A DNA stretch of 64,000 bases. Source: Deltaproteobacteria bacterium. GTDB lineage: Bacteria; Desulfobacterota; Desulfarculia; JACQYL01. The DNA lies in assembly GCA_016208165.1 (NCBI GenBank), contig JACQYL010000045.1, forward strand, positions 52,791 to 116,790. Direction: 5' to 3'. Position numbers and translations under genes: made by a program. Below, piece after piece: positions 9,111 to 17,263 of the stretch (its first letter is position 1; the number at the start of each line of letters is the position of its first letter). The notes under the pieces are model-generated. The model was not told the origin of the DNA. It did no database searches and worked only from the letters and a program-made list of their open reading frames with translations.

Positions 9111-9623
9111 ATGGATTCATATCACGAAGAAGTTCTAAAGGGACTTCGAACCGCCATGGAAGCCGAAATGACCGGACATGCGTTCTACAAGAACGCAGCG
9201 GACAGCACGGCGGATCCCAAAGGGAAGGAAACGTTCCTGCGCCTTGCGCAAGAAGAAATGGGCCATTTCAAGTACTTGAAAACACAGTACAAGTCGATCC
9301 TGGAAAAGGGCGGGTATGATTTTACCCAACATCCGACCGATGAAGCTCACAAGCATGCATCAGGCCCCATCTTCAGCGCGGACTTTAAGAAAAGGCTGAA
9401 AGAAAGCCATTTTGAAATCAGTGTGCTCTCTATCGGCATGAAACTCGAACTGGACGCCATTGCCTTTTACCGCTCGTGCGCCGAAAAAGCACGGGAAGAG
9501 AAGGCCAAGGAACTCTACCTGCAGTTGGCTGAGTGGGAACAGGGCCATTACGATGCGTTCGCCCGCGAACTGGATAACCTGAAGGAGGAATACTGGCGCG
9601 TCAACAACTTCGTCCCGATGTAG
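9111..9623 (+). CDS. Rubrerythrin-type ferritin-like diiron protein
   Basis: 170 residues forming a four-helix ferritin-like bundle. Iron ligands are suggested by 'EAEMTGHAFY', 'AQEEMGHFKYL', 'LELDAIAFYRS' and 'EWEQGHYDAF', the paired E and ExxH motifs of rubrerythrins. There is no rubredoxin CxxC module, so it is the short form. In anaerobes these proteins reduce peroxide and protect against oxygen. The start ATG at 9111 is preceded by 'AGGAGACTCGC'. It follows the PilZ gene in the same direction. It would suit the oxygen-sensitive enzymes encoded from 11 kb, although it is not part of that operon. Confidence 0.85.
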   Translation: MDSYHEEVLKGLRTAMEAEMTGHAFYKNAADSTADPKGKETFLRLAQEEMGHFKYLKTQYKSILEKGGYDFTQHPTDEAHKHASGPIFSADFKKRLKESHFEISVLSIGMKLELDAIAFYRSCAEKAREEKAKELYLQLAEWEQGHYDAFARELDNLKEEYWRVNNFVPM

Positions 9624-10447
9624 AGCCCGACTAGGGCCGGAACGGCGGATGAACCAGTGACGGAAGGACGGGGTTGGAATGCATTGAAGTCGCTGGAGAC
9701 CAAGGGCCGGGGGCCGCTTTTGCCGGGCTTCCGAGCAGCGAGGGCCTGCGGCTTTCCGGCAGGAGGACCTCTCGAGGGACGCCTGCCCCGGCCGATGCGG
9801 ATATCCTAAACAATGCCGGCCTACTTGCCTTTTCACCTTTTCGGGCTCGGTACAAATCCACCGCCAAGGTGTTTTTGTTCGTCGGCAACGCCTTGAAGAG
9901 GCAATTGACCTCCTTGACATCTCGTTCCCTTCCAAGAAATGTGCCAGTGTCCGCCTGATCGCACGGCGTCGCCCGTTGCTGCCGGTCGAGCCTTGGACCT
10001 CCCCCCGGAAATCCCCCGTCGAGTATCCAACCGATACCCTCAGCCGGACTTCCAGCCAAGCCCTTCAAAAAAACAGTTGACGCAAAATCAACTGTTAAGT
10101 ATGCTATACTTACTTTCGTAAAAACTCCATAAAATACCTTATAGTAAAGTAAGTATGCCTGACGTACCCGAGAATAAACGGGGCTTTTCTTCCAACAGGT
10201 ATGGCTATAACGGCTCTGAAAAAGTACTCTCACTCAATCAACTCGGGGCAAGACCCGCGGAAACGCATCCACTTTAGCTGCGGAGGGGGGCCTCGGCAAT
10301 CGCGTTCCAGGTCCGTATCGGAAAGACGCGGAACCGTTCGACCCTGAGACTGTTGAAGTCACTCGCGCGGATTCCGGAACCGTTGTGCCACTCGCGCCGA
10401 TGCGACGAAATCAGACCTCTTTCTCGAAGCTTGAAAAGGACTATCCG
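9624..10447. other. Long intergenic region upstream of the TetR gene
   Basis: About 820 bp. No ORF here looks like a protein. The one informative patch is 10072-10156, with overlapping inverted repeats and a promoter, listed next. The remainder (9624-10060, 10160-10440) holds nothing I recognise. Confidence 0.5.
10072..10156 (+). promoter_or_regulatory. Nested inverted repeats with promoter, candidate TetR operator
   Basis: Three perfect inverted repeats lie in 85 bp. AACAGTTGA (10072-10080) pairs with TCAACTGTT (10088-10096). AAGTAT-GCT-ATACTT occupies 10097-10111. ATACTTACTTT (10106-10116) pairs with AAAGTAAGTAT (10146-10156). A promoter TTGACG (10077-10082), 17-bp spacer, TATGCT (10100-10105) runs through the first two. 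TetR-family dimers bind palindromes of this type, and the TetR gene begins about 290 bp downstream. Binding is inference; an unmarked small transcript is possible given the long leader. Confidence 0.5.
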
Positions 10448-11077
10448 GTGAAACAAACGGTAACTGAGGCCGAACAAACAGGCAGGGTTGCCCCTTATCC
10501 CGCGGGATACGTTAAGGTGATGGAAGCGCTAAGGCTTCTTTTACGGGAAAAGGACTTCAATGCCGTTACCTGGGCGGAGATTGCCCAAACCGCGGGCGTG
10601 AATGAAGCTCTCATATATAAATACTTCAAAGATAAAAGAGGTCTACTCCATAAAGTACTTCACGACTATTTGGAGGATTTTCTGGCTGGTTTGGACTATG
10701 CCCTCAAAGGAATAAAGGGATCTTTTAACAAACTTCGAAAAATAGCCTGGTTTCAAATCGATCTATATAATAAAGAGCGCGTATTTTCTAGGATTCTACT
10801 GCTTGAAGTTCGTAATTATACCGCCTATTTTCAAAGTGAAACCTATGATAGCGTAAGAACGTTTAGTAATATAATATTGGACGTTATTGAAGAAGGGATT
10901 CACGACGGGGAGATAAGAGACGATATTCCGGTAAAACACATAAGACAGATATTTCTGGGAGCCATAGAACATATGTGTCTGCCGGGCGTAATCTACGACA
11001 AAGACTTAGCTCCGGACGCTGCAACGGAAAGCATTTGCGAAGTACTGTTTCCCGGACTCCAAAAGAAGGCTGGTTAG
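10448..11077 (+). CDS. TetR/AcrR family transcriptional regulator
   Basis: 209 residues from the GTG at 10448, chosen because AAGGA sits seven bases upstream; in-frame starts at 10385 (GTG) and 10400 (ATG) have no such site. The N-terminal domain is a TetR helix-turn-helix: 'MEALRLLLREKDFNAVTWAE', 'IAQTAGVNEALIYKYFKDKR' and 'GLLHKVLHDY'. The ligand-binding half is helical and resembles the acyl-CoA-sensing or fatty-acid group only loosely. Codons are noticeably richer in A and T than in the neighbours, suggesting separate acquisition. It reads toward the catabolic island, 32 bp before the thiolase stump, and is the best candidate for its regulator, probably responding to a CoA-ester. Possible operators lie at 10072-10156. 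Confidence 0.8.
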   Translation: MKQTVTEAEQTGRVAPYPAGYVKVMEALRLLLREKDFNAVTWAEIAQTAGVNEALIYKYFKDKRGLLHKVLHDYLEDFLAGLDYALKGIKGSFNKLRKIAWFQIDLYNKERVFSRILLLEVRNYTAYFQSETYDSVRTFSNIILDVIEEGIHDGEIRDDIPVKHIRQIFLGAIEHMCLPGVIYDKDLAPDAATESICEVLFPGLQKKAG

Positions 11078-11109
11078 AGGAAGGTCGCCAAAATTCCAGG
11101 GAGGAAGAA

Positions 11110-11508
11110 ATGGGAGAGCACGAAGTAGTCATCGTTGGCGCGGTCAGGACCCCTTTCAGCCGATTTGACGGCGCCATGCGTGATATTCCAAGCGTGCAGT
11201 TAGGCGCCATGGTGATCAAAGAGATGATTAATCGGGTGAGGATTTTCCCCGGAGAAGTCGAGAAGACGTATTACGGCGCGTGTATCCCCGCTGAAACGGC
11301 TCTGGAATTCGACGTACCCGGCAGGCAGGCTACACTGCCTGCAGGCTTGCCTCCGGAGTCCTATTCTTTCTCTCTGGATCGCGCCTGCTGCTCTTCGATG
11401 ACCACCTTGAGATTGGGATATCGTTCCATCAAGTCCGGTGATGTTGAAGGCGCCCTGTCCGTAGGTTCGGATACCGGCCATAAGGCCCTTCCTCAAACGT
11501 CCGCTTAA
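11110..11508 (+). pseudogene. N-terminal third of a thiolase (acetyl-CoA acetyltransferase family)
   Basis: 132 residues with a proper ribosome site (GGGAGGAAGAA) and a clear thiolase start, 'VVIVGAVRTPFSRFDG'. The nucleophile-cysteine region follows as 'LDRACCSSMTTLRLGYRS'. The frame then stops after 'GSDTGHKALPQTSA', where a normal thiolase of about 390 residues would continue into its loop and C-terminal domains with the catalytic His and second Cys. Only the first third exists, and the next gene starts about 25 bp later, so an internal deletion most likely removed the rest. It cannot be an active thiolase. A complete SCP2-type thiolase is present at 25170. Confidence 0.75.
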
Positions 11509-11532
11509 GCTTTCGCTTTGGGAGACATGATC

Positions 11533-12909
11533 ATGGAAGCAAAAAAACCGAAGACAGCCCCAAGCAAGAAGTCCATCCAAACCGCTCGAGAGGTATGGCC
11601 CTATGTAAAGGCCGAGTATGCGGCGGCGCATCAGGCCAAAGCGGAAGGCAAACCCGTGGTCTGGTCCTGCGCCATCATACCCAAGGAATTGTATTGGGCC
11701 ATGGATCTGTGCCCCGTTTTTCCCGAACACTATGCCGTGCTCACGGGCATGATGCGGCGGGATGGAACCAAAGACGAAAGCGTCGAGAAAGAAGCGGTAC
11801 GTTTCGCGCGAATCGCCGAAGCGGCGGGATTCTCGAGCTATTTGTGCGGATACGCCCGGTCGAGCATCGGTCACGTGCTCACCGGGGACCTTTCCGACGC
11901 TCCTCTGGGGGGGTTACCCAAACCGGATCTGATCGTTACCACCAGTTTTGTGTGTGACTTGCGTGGTAAGTGGCTGAGATACCTCGCCCAGAAATTGAAC
12001 GTCCCTTTCTACATCCTGGATATTCCCGAGAGGGGATGCGACATACCCTTCCTCCAACCGGGGCTTCGTACCGCTCTCCTTCCTTTCTACAACAAGATCC
12101 GAAGAGGGGAACGGGATCTGTTCTTTTCTCCGGTGGCCGACCACGAGCTTGATTATACCCAGAAGCAATGGGAAGAACTGGTCACATTCATTGAAAACGT
12201 CACCGGACATAAATACGACCAGGACCGGTTCAACGAGGCCCTGGACCTGTCGTACAAAACCAACGAGCTTCGCCTGGAAATACTGGAACTTCGCAAAGCC
12301 GTACCGGCCCCCATGGGGGTGGCTGATGGTCTGACCGTGATGTACCCGGGTCTTTATACCTTGGGCACACAACGCGCTTATGATTTCTATGTACGTCTCA
12401 GGCAAGAACTGAGGGACCGGGTGGCGAACGGTCTGGGAGTCATCGAGGAGGAAAAGTTCCGGCTGCTTTGGATGGGTCTGGCGCCCTGGTTCAACATGTC
12501 GCTGTTCAACTACTTCGAAAAGTACGGCGGCGTATTCGCGTTCGAACCCATCTATAACATGGTTCCCTTCCCTCCGCGCATGCCCGAGAAACCCATGCGG
12601 GAACTCGCCGTCCGAACGTTACAGCAATCCGGAGGTCTCATCGCGCCGAGCATGATCGGACAAGCCGTGTCCACGCTCGTGAACGCAGCCCACGAGTACC
12701 GATGTTCGGGAGCCGTGCTGTTCTATCTCATCACTTGCAGGCCGGTGGTGTATCCGACAGTCGAGATTGCTCGAGTGCTTCAAGAGGACTTCGGGATCCC
12801 ATCCGTGCCTCTCGAATGCGACCTCATTGACGAGCGCACTTACTCTGAAGCTCAGACCCTGGCGCGTTTCGATGCTTTTGCCGAACAGCTCCTGAAAAGA
12901 GCCGCGTGA
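11533..12909 (+). CDS. Benzoyl-CoA reductase/2-hydroxyacyl-CoA dehydratase family subunit (BcrB-like)
   Basis: 458 residues from the ATG at 11533 (GGAG eight bases upstream; ATG 11527 and TTG 11518 are worse placed). Family signatures are 'KELYWAMDLCPVFPEHYAV', 'SSYLCGYARSSIG' and 'VTTSFVCDLRGKWLRYLA'; their three cysteines are the usual ligands of the catalytic [4Fe-4S] cluster. Length and the 'WAMD.CPVFPE' phrase fit the BcrB/BzdO side rather than HgdA. Such enzymes take one low-potential electron per ATP-driven step from a BadF-type activator and either dehydrate (R)-2-hydroxyacyl-CoA or reduce benzoyl-CoA rings. First of four consecutive genes (with 12932, 14098, 14886). No ring-hydratase genes of the benzoyl-CoA route are in the window, so the substrate is open. 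Confidence 0.8.
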   Translation: MEAKKPKTAPSKKSIQTAREVWPYVKAEYAAAHQAKAEGKPVVWSCAIIPKELYWAMDLCPVFPEHYAVLTGMMRRDGTKDESVEKEAVRFARIAEAAGFSSYLCGYARSSIGHVLTGDLSDAPLGGLPKPDLIVTTSFVCDLRGKWLRYLAQKLNVPFYILDIPERGCDIPFLQPGLRTALLPFYNKIRRGERDLFFSPVADHELDYTQKQWEELVTFIENVTGHKYDQDRFNEALDLSYKTNELRLEILELRKAVPAPMGVADGLTVMYPGLYTLGTQRAYDFYVRLRQELRDRVANGLGVIEEEKFRLLWMGLAPWFNMSLFNYFEKYGGVFAFEPIYNMVPFPPRMPEKPMRELAVRTLQQSGGLIAPSMIGQAVSTLVNAAHEYRCSGAVLFYLITCRPVVYPTVEIARVLQEDFGIPSVPLECDLIDERTYSEAQTLARFDAFAEQLLKRAA

Positions 12910-12931
12910 AATAGACAAAGGAGATTAAGTC

Positions 12932-14095
12932 ATGGCTTCCATATTTCAAGATTGGATGGAAAATCGACACGAAAGGGTAAGAAACTGGAAAGCGGAAAAC
13001 GGCCGCAAAGCATATGGGTATCTATGCTGCATGACGCCCGAGGAGATCTTGTACGCCGGAGGCATCCTCCCCGTAAAGGTGACGGGAAGCGGAGCGCAAC
13101 CGCTGGAAGTTGTAGACAAACACGTCGTTCATTATGCATGCCCCTACGTCCGGAGCATGCTGGACGCCGCCGGACGCGGCGACTACAACTATCTGGACGG
13201 CATCGTGGTATGCAACAGCTGCGACATCATGTCCCGATGCGAGTACTACTGGCGAGTTCTGTCTCCTCATCAAAAGCCCACCATACTCGGTGTCGAGCTG
13301 TCTCCGTACGTCCTGTACATCAAGAGCCCCGAAAAAATCAGCGGTCCCGGAGTACACGAATACCTCCTGGGCGAATTTCGTATTTTCAAGCAACACATCG
13401 AACGAGAGACAAGAGAGTTGATCACGGACGAAAAGCTCTCCCAGGCCATCGCCGTGTACAATGAACACTATGATTGGATGCAGAGAATGCATGCGCTGCG
13501 CAAGGACAAGTCTCTCAAGATCTCCGGGAGCGAGGCGTTCACGGTGGAATTCACCGCTCTCCAAATGCCTAAGGACGAACACAATCGCCGGATGGCCGCC
13601 TTTCTCGAGGAAGTGGAAAACCGGGAACCCTTATCCGACAGAGTTCGCATATTCCTCTCCGGGGGCGCCGTGGATCAATTTACCTCTCGGATCTACTCCG
13701 TGATCGAGGAAGCAGGAGGGAATGTGGTGGCTGAGGATATCGGCGTGGGAGCCAGTTATTTCGGCCATAAGATCGATACGTCCGTTTCCCCCATGGATGC
13801 CATTGTGAAACATCGTCTCGACGTGCATTGCCCCCATACCATGACCTCCGACTACCATCCGAGGGAACGGCTCGATTACATCAAGAATAAACTCGAAGGC
13901 GCCGACGTCCAGGGAGCCATCTTTTTCGTTCCTATGTACTGCGAGTGCCGAAATCTCGAATACCCGTTCCTGAAAGAGAAATTCAAAGAGGAGCTTGGGA
14001 TTCCAAGCCTGTATCTTGAAAGCGACTACGGGCAGGGGTCACTGGACGAGGCTGTGTCCAAGGTGGAAGCGTTCATCGAAATGCTGGAAGGATGA
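12932..14095 (+). CDS. Benzoyl-CoA reductase/2-hydroxyacyl-CoA dehydratase family subunit (BcrC-like)
   Basis: 387 residues, close to BcrC/BzdN length. Start ATG with AAAGGAGATTAAGTC upstream. Cysteine-rich N-terminal half: 'AYGYLCCMTPEEILYAGG', 'HYACPYVRSMLDAA' and 'VVCNSCDIMSRCEYYW'. This is the family arrangement in which each subunit holds a [4Fe-4S] cluster and the two subunits form the active site between them. The C-terminal half carries the second Rossmann-like lobe with 'VRIFLSGGAVDQ' and 'GAIFFVPMYCECRN'. It lies 22 bp after the BcrB-like gene and runs directly into the first activator gene. Cytoplasmic and expected to be oxygen-sensitive. Aromatic reduction versus 2-hydroxyacyl-CoA dehydration cannot be settled from sequence alone. 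Confidence 0.8.
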   Translation: MASIFQDWMENRHERVRNWKAENGRKAYGYLCCMTPEEILYAGGILPVKVTGSGAQPLEVVDKHVVHYACPYVRSMLDAAGRGDYNYLDGIVVCNSCDIMSRCEYYWRVLSPHQKPTILGVELSPYVLYIKSPEKISGPGVHEYLLGEFRIFKQHIERETRELITDEKLSQAIAVYNEHYDWMQRMHALRKDKSLKISGSEAFTVEFTALQMPKDEHNRRMAAFLEEVENREPLSDRVRIFLSGGAVDQFTSRIYSVIEEAGGNVVAEDIGVGASYFGHKIDTSVSPMDAIVKHRLDVHCPHTMTSDYHPRERLDYIKNKLEGADVQGAIFFVPMYCECRNLEYPFLKEKFKEELGIPSLYLESDYGQGSLDEAVSKVEAFIEMLEG

Positions 14096-14097
14096 TC

Positions 14098-14859
14098 ATG
14101 CTGGTAGCAGGAATAGATACGGGCCAGCAAAGCGTGAAAGCGGTGCTTCTGGAAGACTCGGAGATGGTGGCCCATAAGACCTATGAAACGGAAATCGATT
14201 CCGACACGGCAGCGCGAGAAGCGCTGGAAGATCTGTTGAAAGAAGTGGGAGCGGATCGAAACCGAGTAAAACGGATTGCGGCCACGGGCCTGGGACGCAA
14301 AGAGGTCTCCTTCGCAGACCTACGAAAGACCCAGGAAACCTGCGTGGCCCGGGGCGCCTATTTTCTGCTCGGCAGGCCCTGCACGGCGCTCGACGCGGGT
14401 GCAGGGGGATGCCGGGCCGTAAAGATCGGTCCCCAGGGCAAGGTTCTCGAGTTTTCCAGCAACAGCAAATGCGCCAGCGGGACCGGTTCGTTCCTGAAGG
14501 CAGCCTGCGAAGTGCTTCAGATCGATCTCGACCGTCTCGACGACTTATCGGGCAGAGCGGAAGATATCGCAAAAGTGAGCACTACCTGCGCCGTATTCGC
14601 CGAATCCGCCATCATTTCCAATGTCCATTACGGGTACACCCTCGAGAGTATCTGCGCCGGCGTTTGCGATTCGGTAGCTTCCCGATTGATGGACGCGCTC
14701 AACCGGGTCGGAATCGAAGAGGAGCTGTTTTTTTGCGGCGGCGTGGCCAAAAGCAAGACCATCAAGCGCATGATCGAGCATCTTACGGGTCGTCCTGTTC
14801 TCGTTCCCTCGGATCCCCTGTTGACGGCGGCTTTGGGAGCGGCCCTCTCAGCCGTTTGA
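14098..14859 (+). CDS. BadF/BadG/BcrA/BcrD-family activator ATPase, first copy
   Basis: About 253 residues from the ATG at 14098, which has GGAAGG six bases upstream; the ATG at 14092 overlaps the preceding stop but has no spacing for that site. ASKHA-fold ATPase: phosphate-1 loop 'VAGIDTGQQSVKAVLL', 'ALDAGAGGCRAVKI', and cluster-binding cysteines in 'SKCASGTGSFL' and 'STTCAVFAES', which bridge a [4Fe-4S] cluster between two protomers. 'LFFCGGVAKSKTI' is the adenosine loop. It injects an electron into the BcrBC-like pair at the cost of ATP. A second, different activator follows; two unlike activators are typical of class I benzoyl-CoA reductases rather than 2-hydroxyacyl-CoA dehydratases, which use a homodimer. 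Confidence 0.82.
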   Translation: MLVAGIDTGQQSVKAVLLEDSEMVAHKTYETEIDSDTAAREALEDLLKEVGADRNRVKRIAATGLGRKEVSFADLRKTQETCVARGAYFLLGRPCTALDAGAGGCRAVKIGPQGKVLEFSSNSKCASGTGSFLKAACEVLQIDLDRLDDLSGRAEDIAKVSTTCAVFAESAIISNVHYGYTLESICAGVCDSVASRLMDALNRVGIEEELFFCGGVAKSKTIKRMIEHLTGRPVLVPSDPLLTAALGAALSAV

Positions 14860-14885
14860 GCTATGACCTAAGGAGTCCATTCCAG

Positions 14886-15656
14886 ATGATGTACGCAGGC
14901 GTTGACGTCGGCTCACGAACAGCCAAAGTCGTCATACTCAACGAAAATAAAACCATAGGCGTCCATCTGATTTCCACGGGCCCGGACAGCGCGGAAACGT
15001 CTATCAAGGTCCTCGAGGGCGCTTTGGCGGCGGCGGGAATCCGCATGGATGAATTATCCGGCATTGTCACGACCGGTTACGGGCGCTATATCGCCCCCTT
15101 TCCCCATACCAGCATCACGGAAATCGCGTGCCACAGCAAGGGCGTACACCTTGTTTTTCCGACGGCTCGGACCGTTCTGGATATGGGGGGTCAGGACTGC
15201 AAAGCCATTCGCCTGGATGCCCAGGGAAATCACACCAACTTTGTCATGAACGACAAGTGCGCCGCCGGCACCGGCCGATTTCTGGAGATTCTGGCCAAGA
15301 GCCTGAATCTTCCCCTGGAGGAGATCGGTCCGCGTTCCCTCCAGGGCAAAGGAACGGTAAAAATCAGTTCCGTGTGCGCGGTATTCGCCAGAGAAGAGGC
15401 GCTTCGTTACCGTCGCAGAAGCGCACCGTTGGAAGATATTTTGGAGGGAGTACATGAATCCGTGGCGGAGCGGGTGTTCAAACTGGTAAAAACCGTGGGT
15501 CTGGAAAAAGATTTTGTCATAACCGGGGGTATCGCCCAAAACCCGGGCATCGTACGGCGTCTGGAGCAACGGGCCGGCTTGACCGCCCTGATTCCTCCCA
15601 CTCCCCAATTTACAGGCGCTTTAGGCGCGGCATGGCTCGCAAGGGAGTCGTCCTGA
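14886..15656 (+). CDS. BadF/BadG/BcrA/BcrD-family activator ATPase, second copy
   Basis: 256 residues from the ATG at 14886, preceded by AAGGAG at ten bases; the open frame upstream of it is only a shadow of the first activator. ASKHA ATPase with 'YAGVDVGSRTAKVVIL', 'VLDMGGQDCKAIRL', the cluster cysteines 'DKCAAGTGRFLEI' and 'SSVCAVFAREE', and 'DFVITGGIAQNPGIV'. The 'GGQDCKA' form is the standard one for HgdC/BcrD-type activators. It begins 26 bp after the first activator and closes the four-gene module. It probably forms a heterodimer with that protein, each subunit contributing two cysteines to one shared cluster. Confidence 0.85.
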   Translation: MMYAGVDVGSRTAKVVILNENKTIGVHLISTGPDSAETSIKVLEGALAAAGIRMDELSGIVTTGYGRYIAPFPHTSITEIACHSKGVHLVFPTARTVLDMGGQDCKAIRLDAQGNHTNFVMNDKCAAGTGRFLEILAKSLNLPLEEIGPRSLQGKGTVKISSVCAVFAREEALRYRRRSAPLEDILEGVHESVAERVFKLVKTVGLEKDFVITGGIAQNPGIVRRLEQRAGLTALIPPTPQFTGALGAAWLARESS

Positions 15657-15711
15657 CAACAAAAACCGGCGGACCGCCGCATATTAAAAGATAGCTGAAC
15701 GAGGTGCTGAG

Positions 15712-16704
15712 TTGATCCAAATTCGAAAAGTAACCCCTCTCGAGGGTGTTCACAAGATCACCATTCCTATTCCCTTCCCTATCGAAGACGTGAACGTGTA
15801 TCTGCTCGAGGGCTCCCCGTTGACCCTCATCGACACCGGCCTCCGAAGCACGGCCACCATGGACGCATTGGAGCGAGCATTGTCCGGCATCGGTCGAAAG
15901 CTGCGGGATGTGGAGCGAATACTGGTTACTCACGGCCACATCGACCATTTTGGCGCCGCCCGAACCTTGTCCGAGATCTCCGGGGCAAAGGTGTTTGTCC
16001 ACGCCTTCGACGTGAACAAGGTAAACCATGATTTCCTGCAGGATTTCGATCGCGAACCATCGAGGTTGGCGCTGTACCTGATCGAAGCCGGCGTTCCCGC
16101 GAATTACTACCCCTTTCTCAAGCAAGAGTTCCTAACCAACATACACGACTATTCCGAACCACTTACGCGCGTGGAGCTGATGGCCGACGAAGATGAAATC
16201 GAAGCAGGAGGTCGGAAGCTGCAAGTAATGCACTTTCCCGGACACTGTATAGGTCAGGTCTGCTTCTTTGACCCGGAAGAACAATTGATGTTCACCGGAG
16301 ACCACGTGCTTCCTGAAATCACCCCCAACCCGGTGATGGACCTGATTGCCCGAGAGGAATTCGGCTACCAGAGCCTGAAAACCTACCTTGAATCCTTGCG
16401 TTCAACACGCAACGTCGACGTTCGACACACTCTGCCCGGACATGGCGAACCGTTCGGCCCGCTTCAGGCGAGAGTCGACGAGATTATACGTCACCACGAG
16501 CAACGCAAGAACGAAATCGTCCGAATACTCAATAATGGATCAAAAACCAAATGGCAGATATGCGGTAAATTGTTCAGCCAACTCGAACAACGCGAGGCGT
16601 TCCTGGGGCTATCCGAGGTGGACGGTCATTTGGAATTGCTCGAGGAGGCAGGACAAGTAACATGCGAAAAAGTGAAGGACTCACTGCTCTTTCACCTGCA
16701 CTAG
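15712..16704 (+). CDS. Metallo-beta-lactamase-fold hydrolase
   Basis: 330 residues from a TTG start at 15712 with GAGGTG five bases upstream. The metal sites are all present: 'VTHGHIDHFGAA' (HxHxDH) near residue 73, 'HFPGHCIGQV', 'MFTGDHVLPE' and 'TLPGHGEPF'. The C-terminal 70 residues look like the small winged-helix tail of LACTB2-like members. Substrates in this fold include thioesters, glyoxalase-type esters and RNA. Placed between the reductase module and the lyase, a thioester hydrolase is a reasonable guess but is not shown by the sequence. Confidence 0.8.
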   Translation: MIQIRKVTPLEGVHKITIPIPFPIEDVNVYLLEGSPLTLIDTGLRSTATMDALERALSGIGRKLRDVERILVTHGHIDHFGAARTLSEISGAKVFVHAFDVNKVNHDFLQDFDREPSRLALYLIEAGVPANYYPFLKQEFLTNIHDYSEPLTRVELMADEDEIEAGGRKLQVMHFPGHCIGQVCFFDPEEQLMFTGDHVLPEITPNPVMDLIAREEFGYQSLKTYLESLRSTRNVDVRHTLPGHGEPFGPLQARVDEIIRHHEQRKNEIVRILNNGSKTKWQICGKLFSQLEQREAFLGLSEVDGHLELLEEAGQVTCEKVKDSLLFHLH

Positions 16705-17263
16705 CATTTGGGCCTGGATCAGCGACAGATGGCGAACTTCCGAATAATTGTACACCCAACCAGGGGAGACGAGCATGGAGGTGAAGAGCCGCGGGGCTGT
16801 CGTCACGGAAAGTGCTCTTGCACGACGAGAGACGTGTGCTCGAGGTCCGGTTGCTGAAGGCGCCAAGCTCGTCGTTTTCGATCTTGCGTCAGGCAGAGGA
16901 GACAACCCGGCGTCCGGGATCGCCGCCAGTGTTTGTCCTGCAAGAACGGGCAAGCCCCAAGAATGCGAGAAACTCGCCCGGCGGATCGTCGAGAACCCCA
17001 TGCTGAACGGATCCGCCGCATCTCTGGACGGGGCTCCGCACTCAAAACCCAGATAAGATGAGACGTCATTCGTTGAGGGCTTTTTCTGACGGCAATCGAG
17101 GAAAGGAGGTGAACGTACCCCAAGGAACAACAATTTAACCGGCCACACAGCCTGTATGAACCCAACTGTGGACGTTGTAACCCAACTGTATCCAGTTCGA
17201 TGCATCAGGGGAACCTGAGAAGAAACCGTTTGTCCTGGATGAGGCACCCACAAGGAGGAAGAA
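16705..17263. other. Intergenic region before the ThDP lyase, with orphan SD and direct repeat
   Basis: 560 bp. Small frames on both strands overlap and match nothing; one from the ATG at 16775 (94 codons, GGGGAG upstream) is the least bad but its composition is not protein-like. At 17102-17112 there is a full 16S-complementary AAAGGAGGTGA with no start codon at a usable distance, and at 17159-17189 a direct repeat (listed next). Confidence 0.4.
17159..17189 (+). promoter_or_regulatory. Direct repeat of AACCCAACTGT, period 20 bp, upstream of the lyase
   Basis: AACCCAACTGT at 17159-17169 and again at 17179-17189, centre to centre 20 bp, or about two helical turns. This places both copies on the same face of DNA about 75-105 bp before the lyase ATG. 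The spacing is typical of tandem activator half-sites. No cognate regulator is identified. Confidence 0.4.

Noticed and set aside
14409..14885. N-terminal extension of the second activator gene
   Set aside because: The open frame upstream of 14886 overlaps the first activator in another frame and has no activator-like sequence.
16775..17056. 94-codon ORF after the hydrolase gene
   Set aside because: Composition is not protein-like and the opposite strand has a similar open frame; nothing recognisable.
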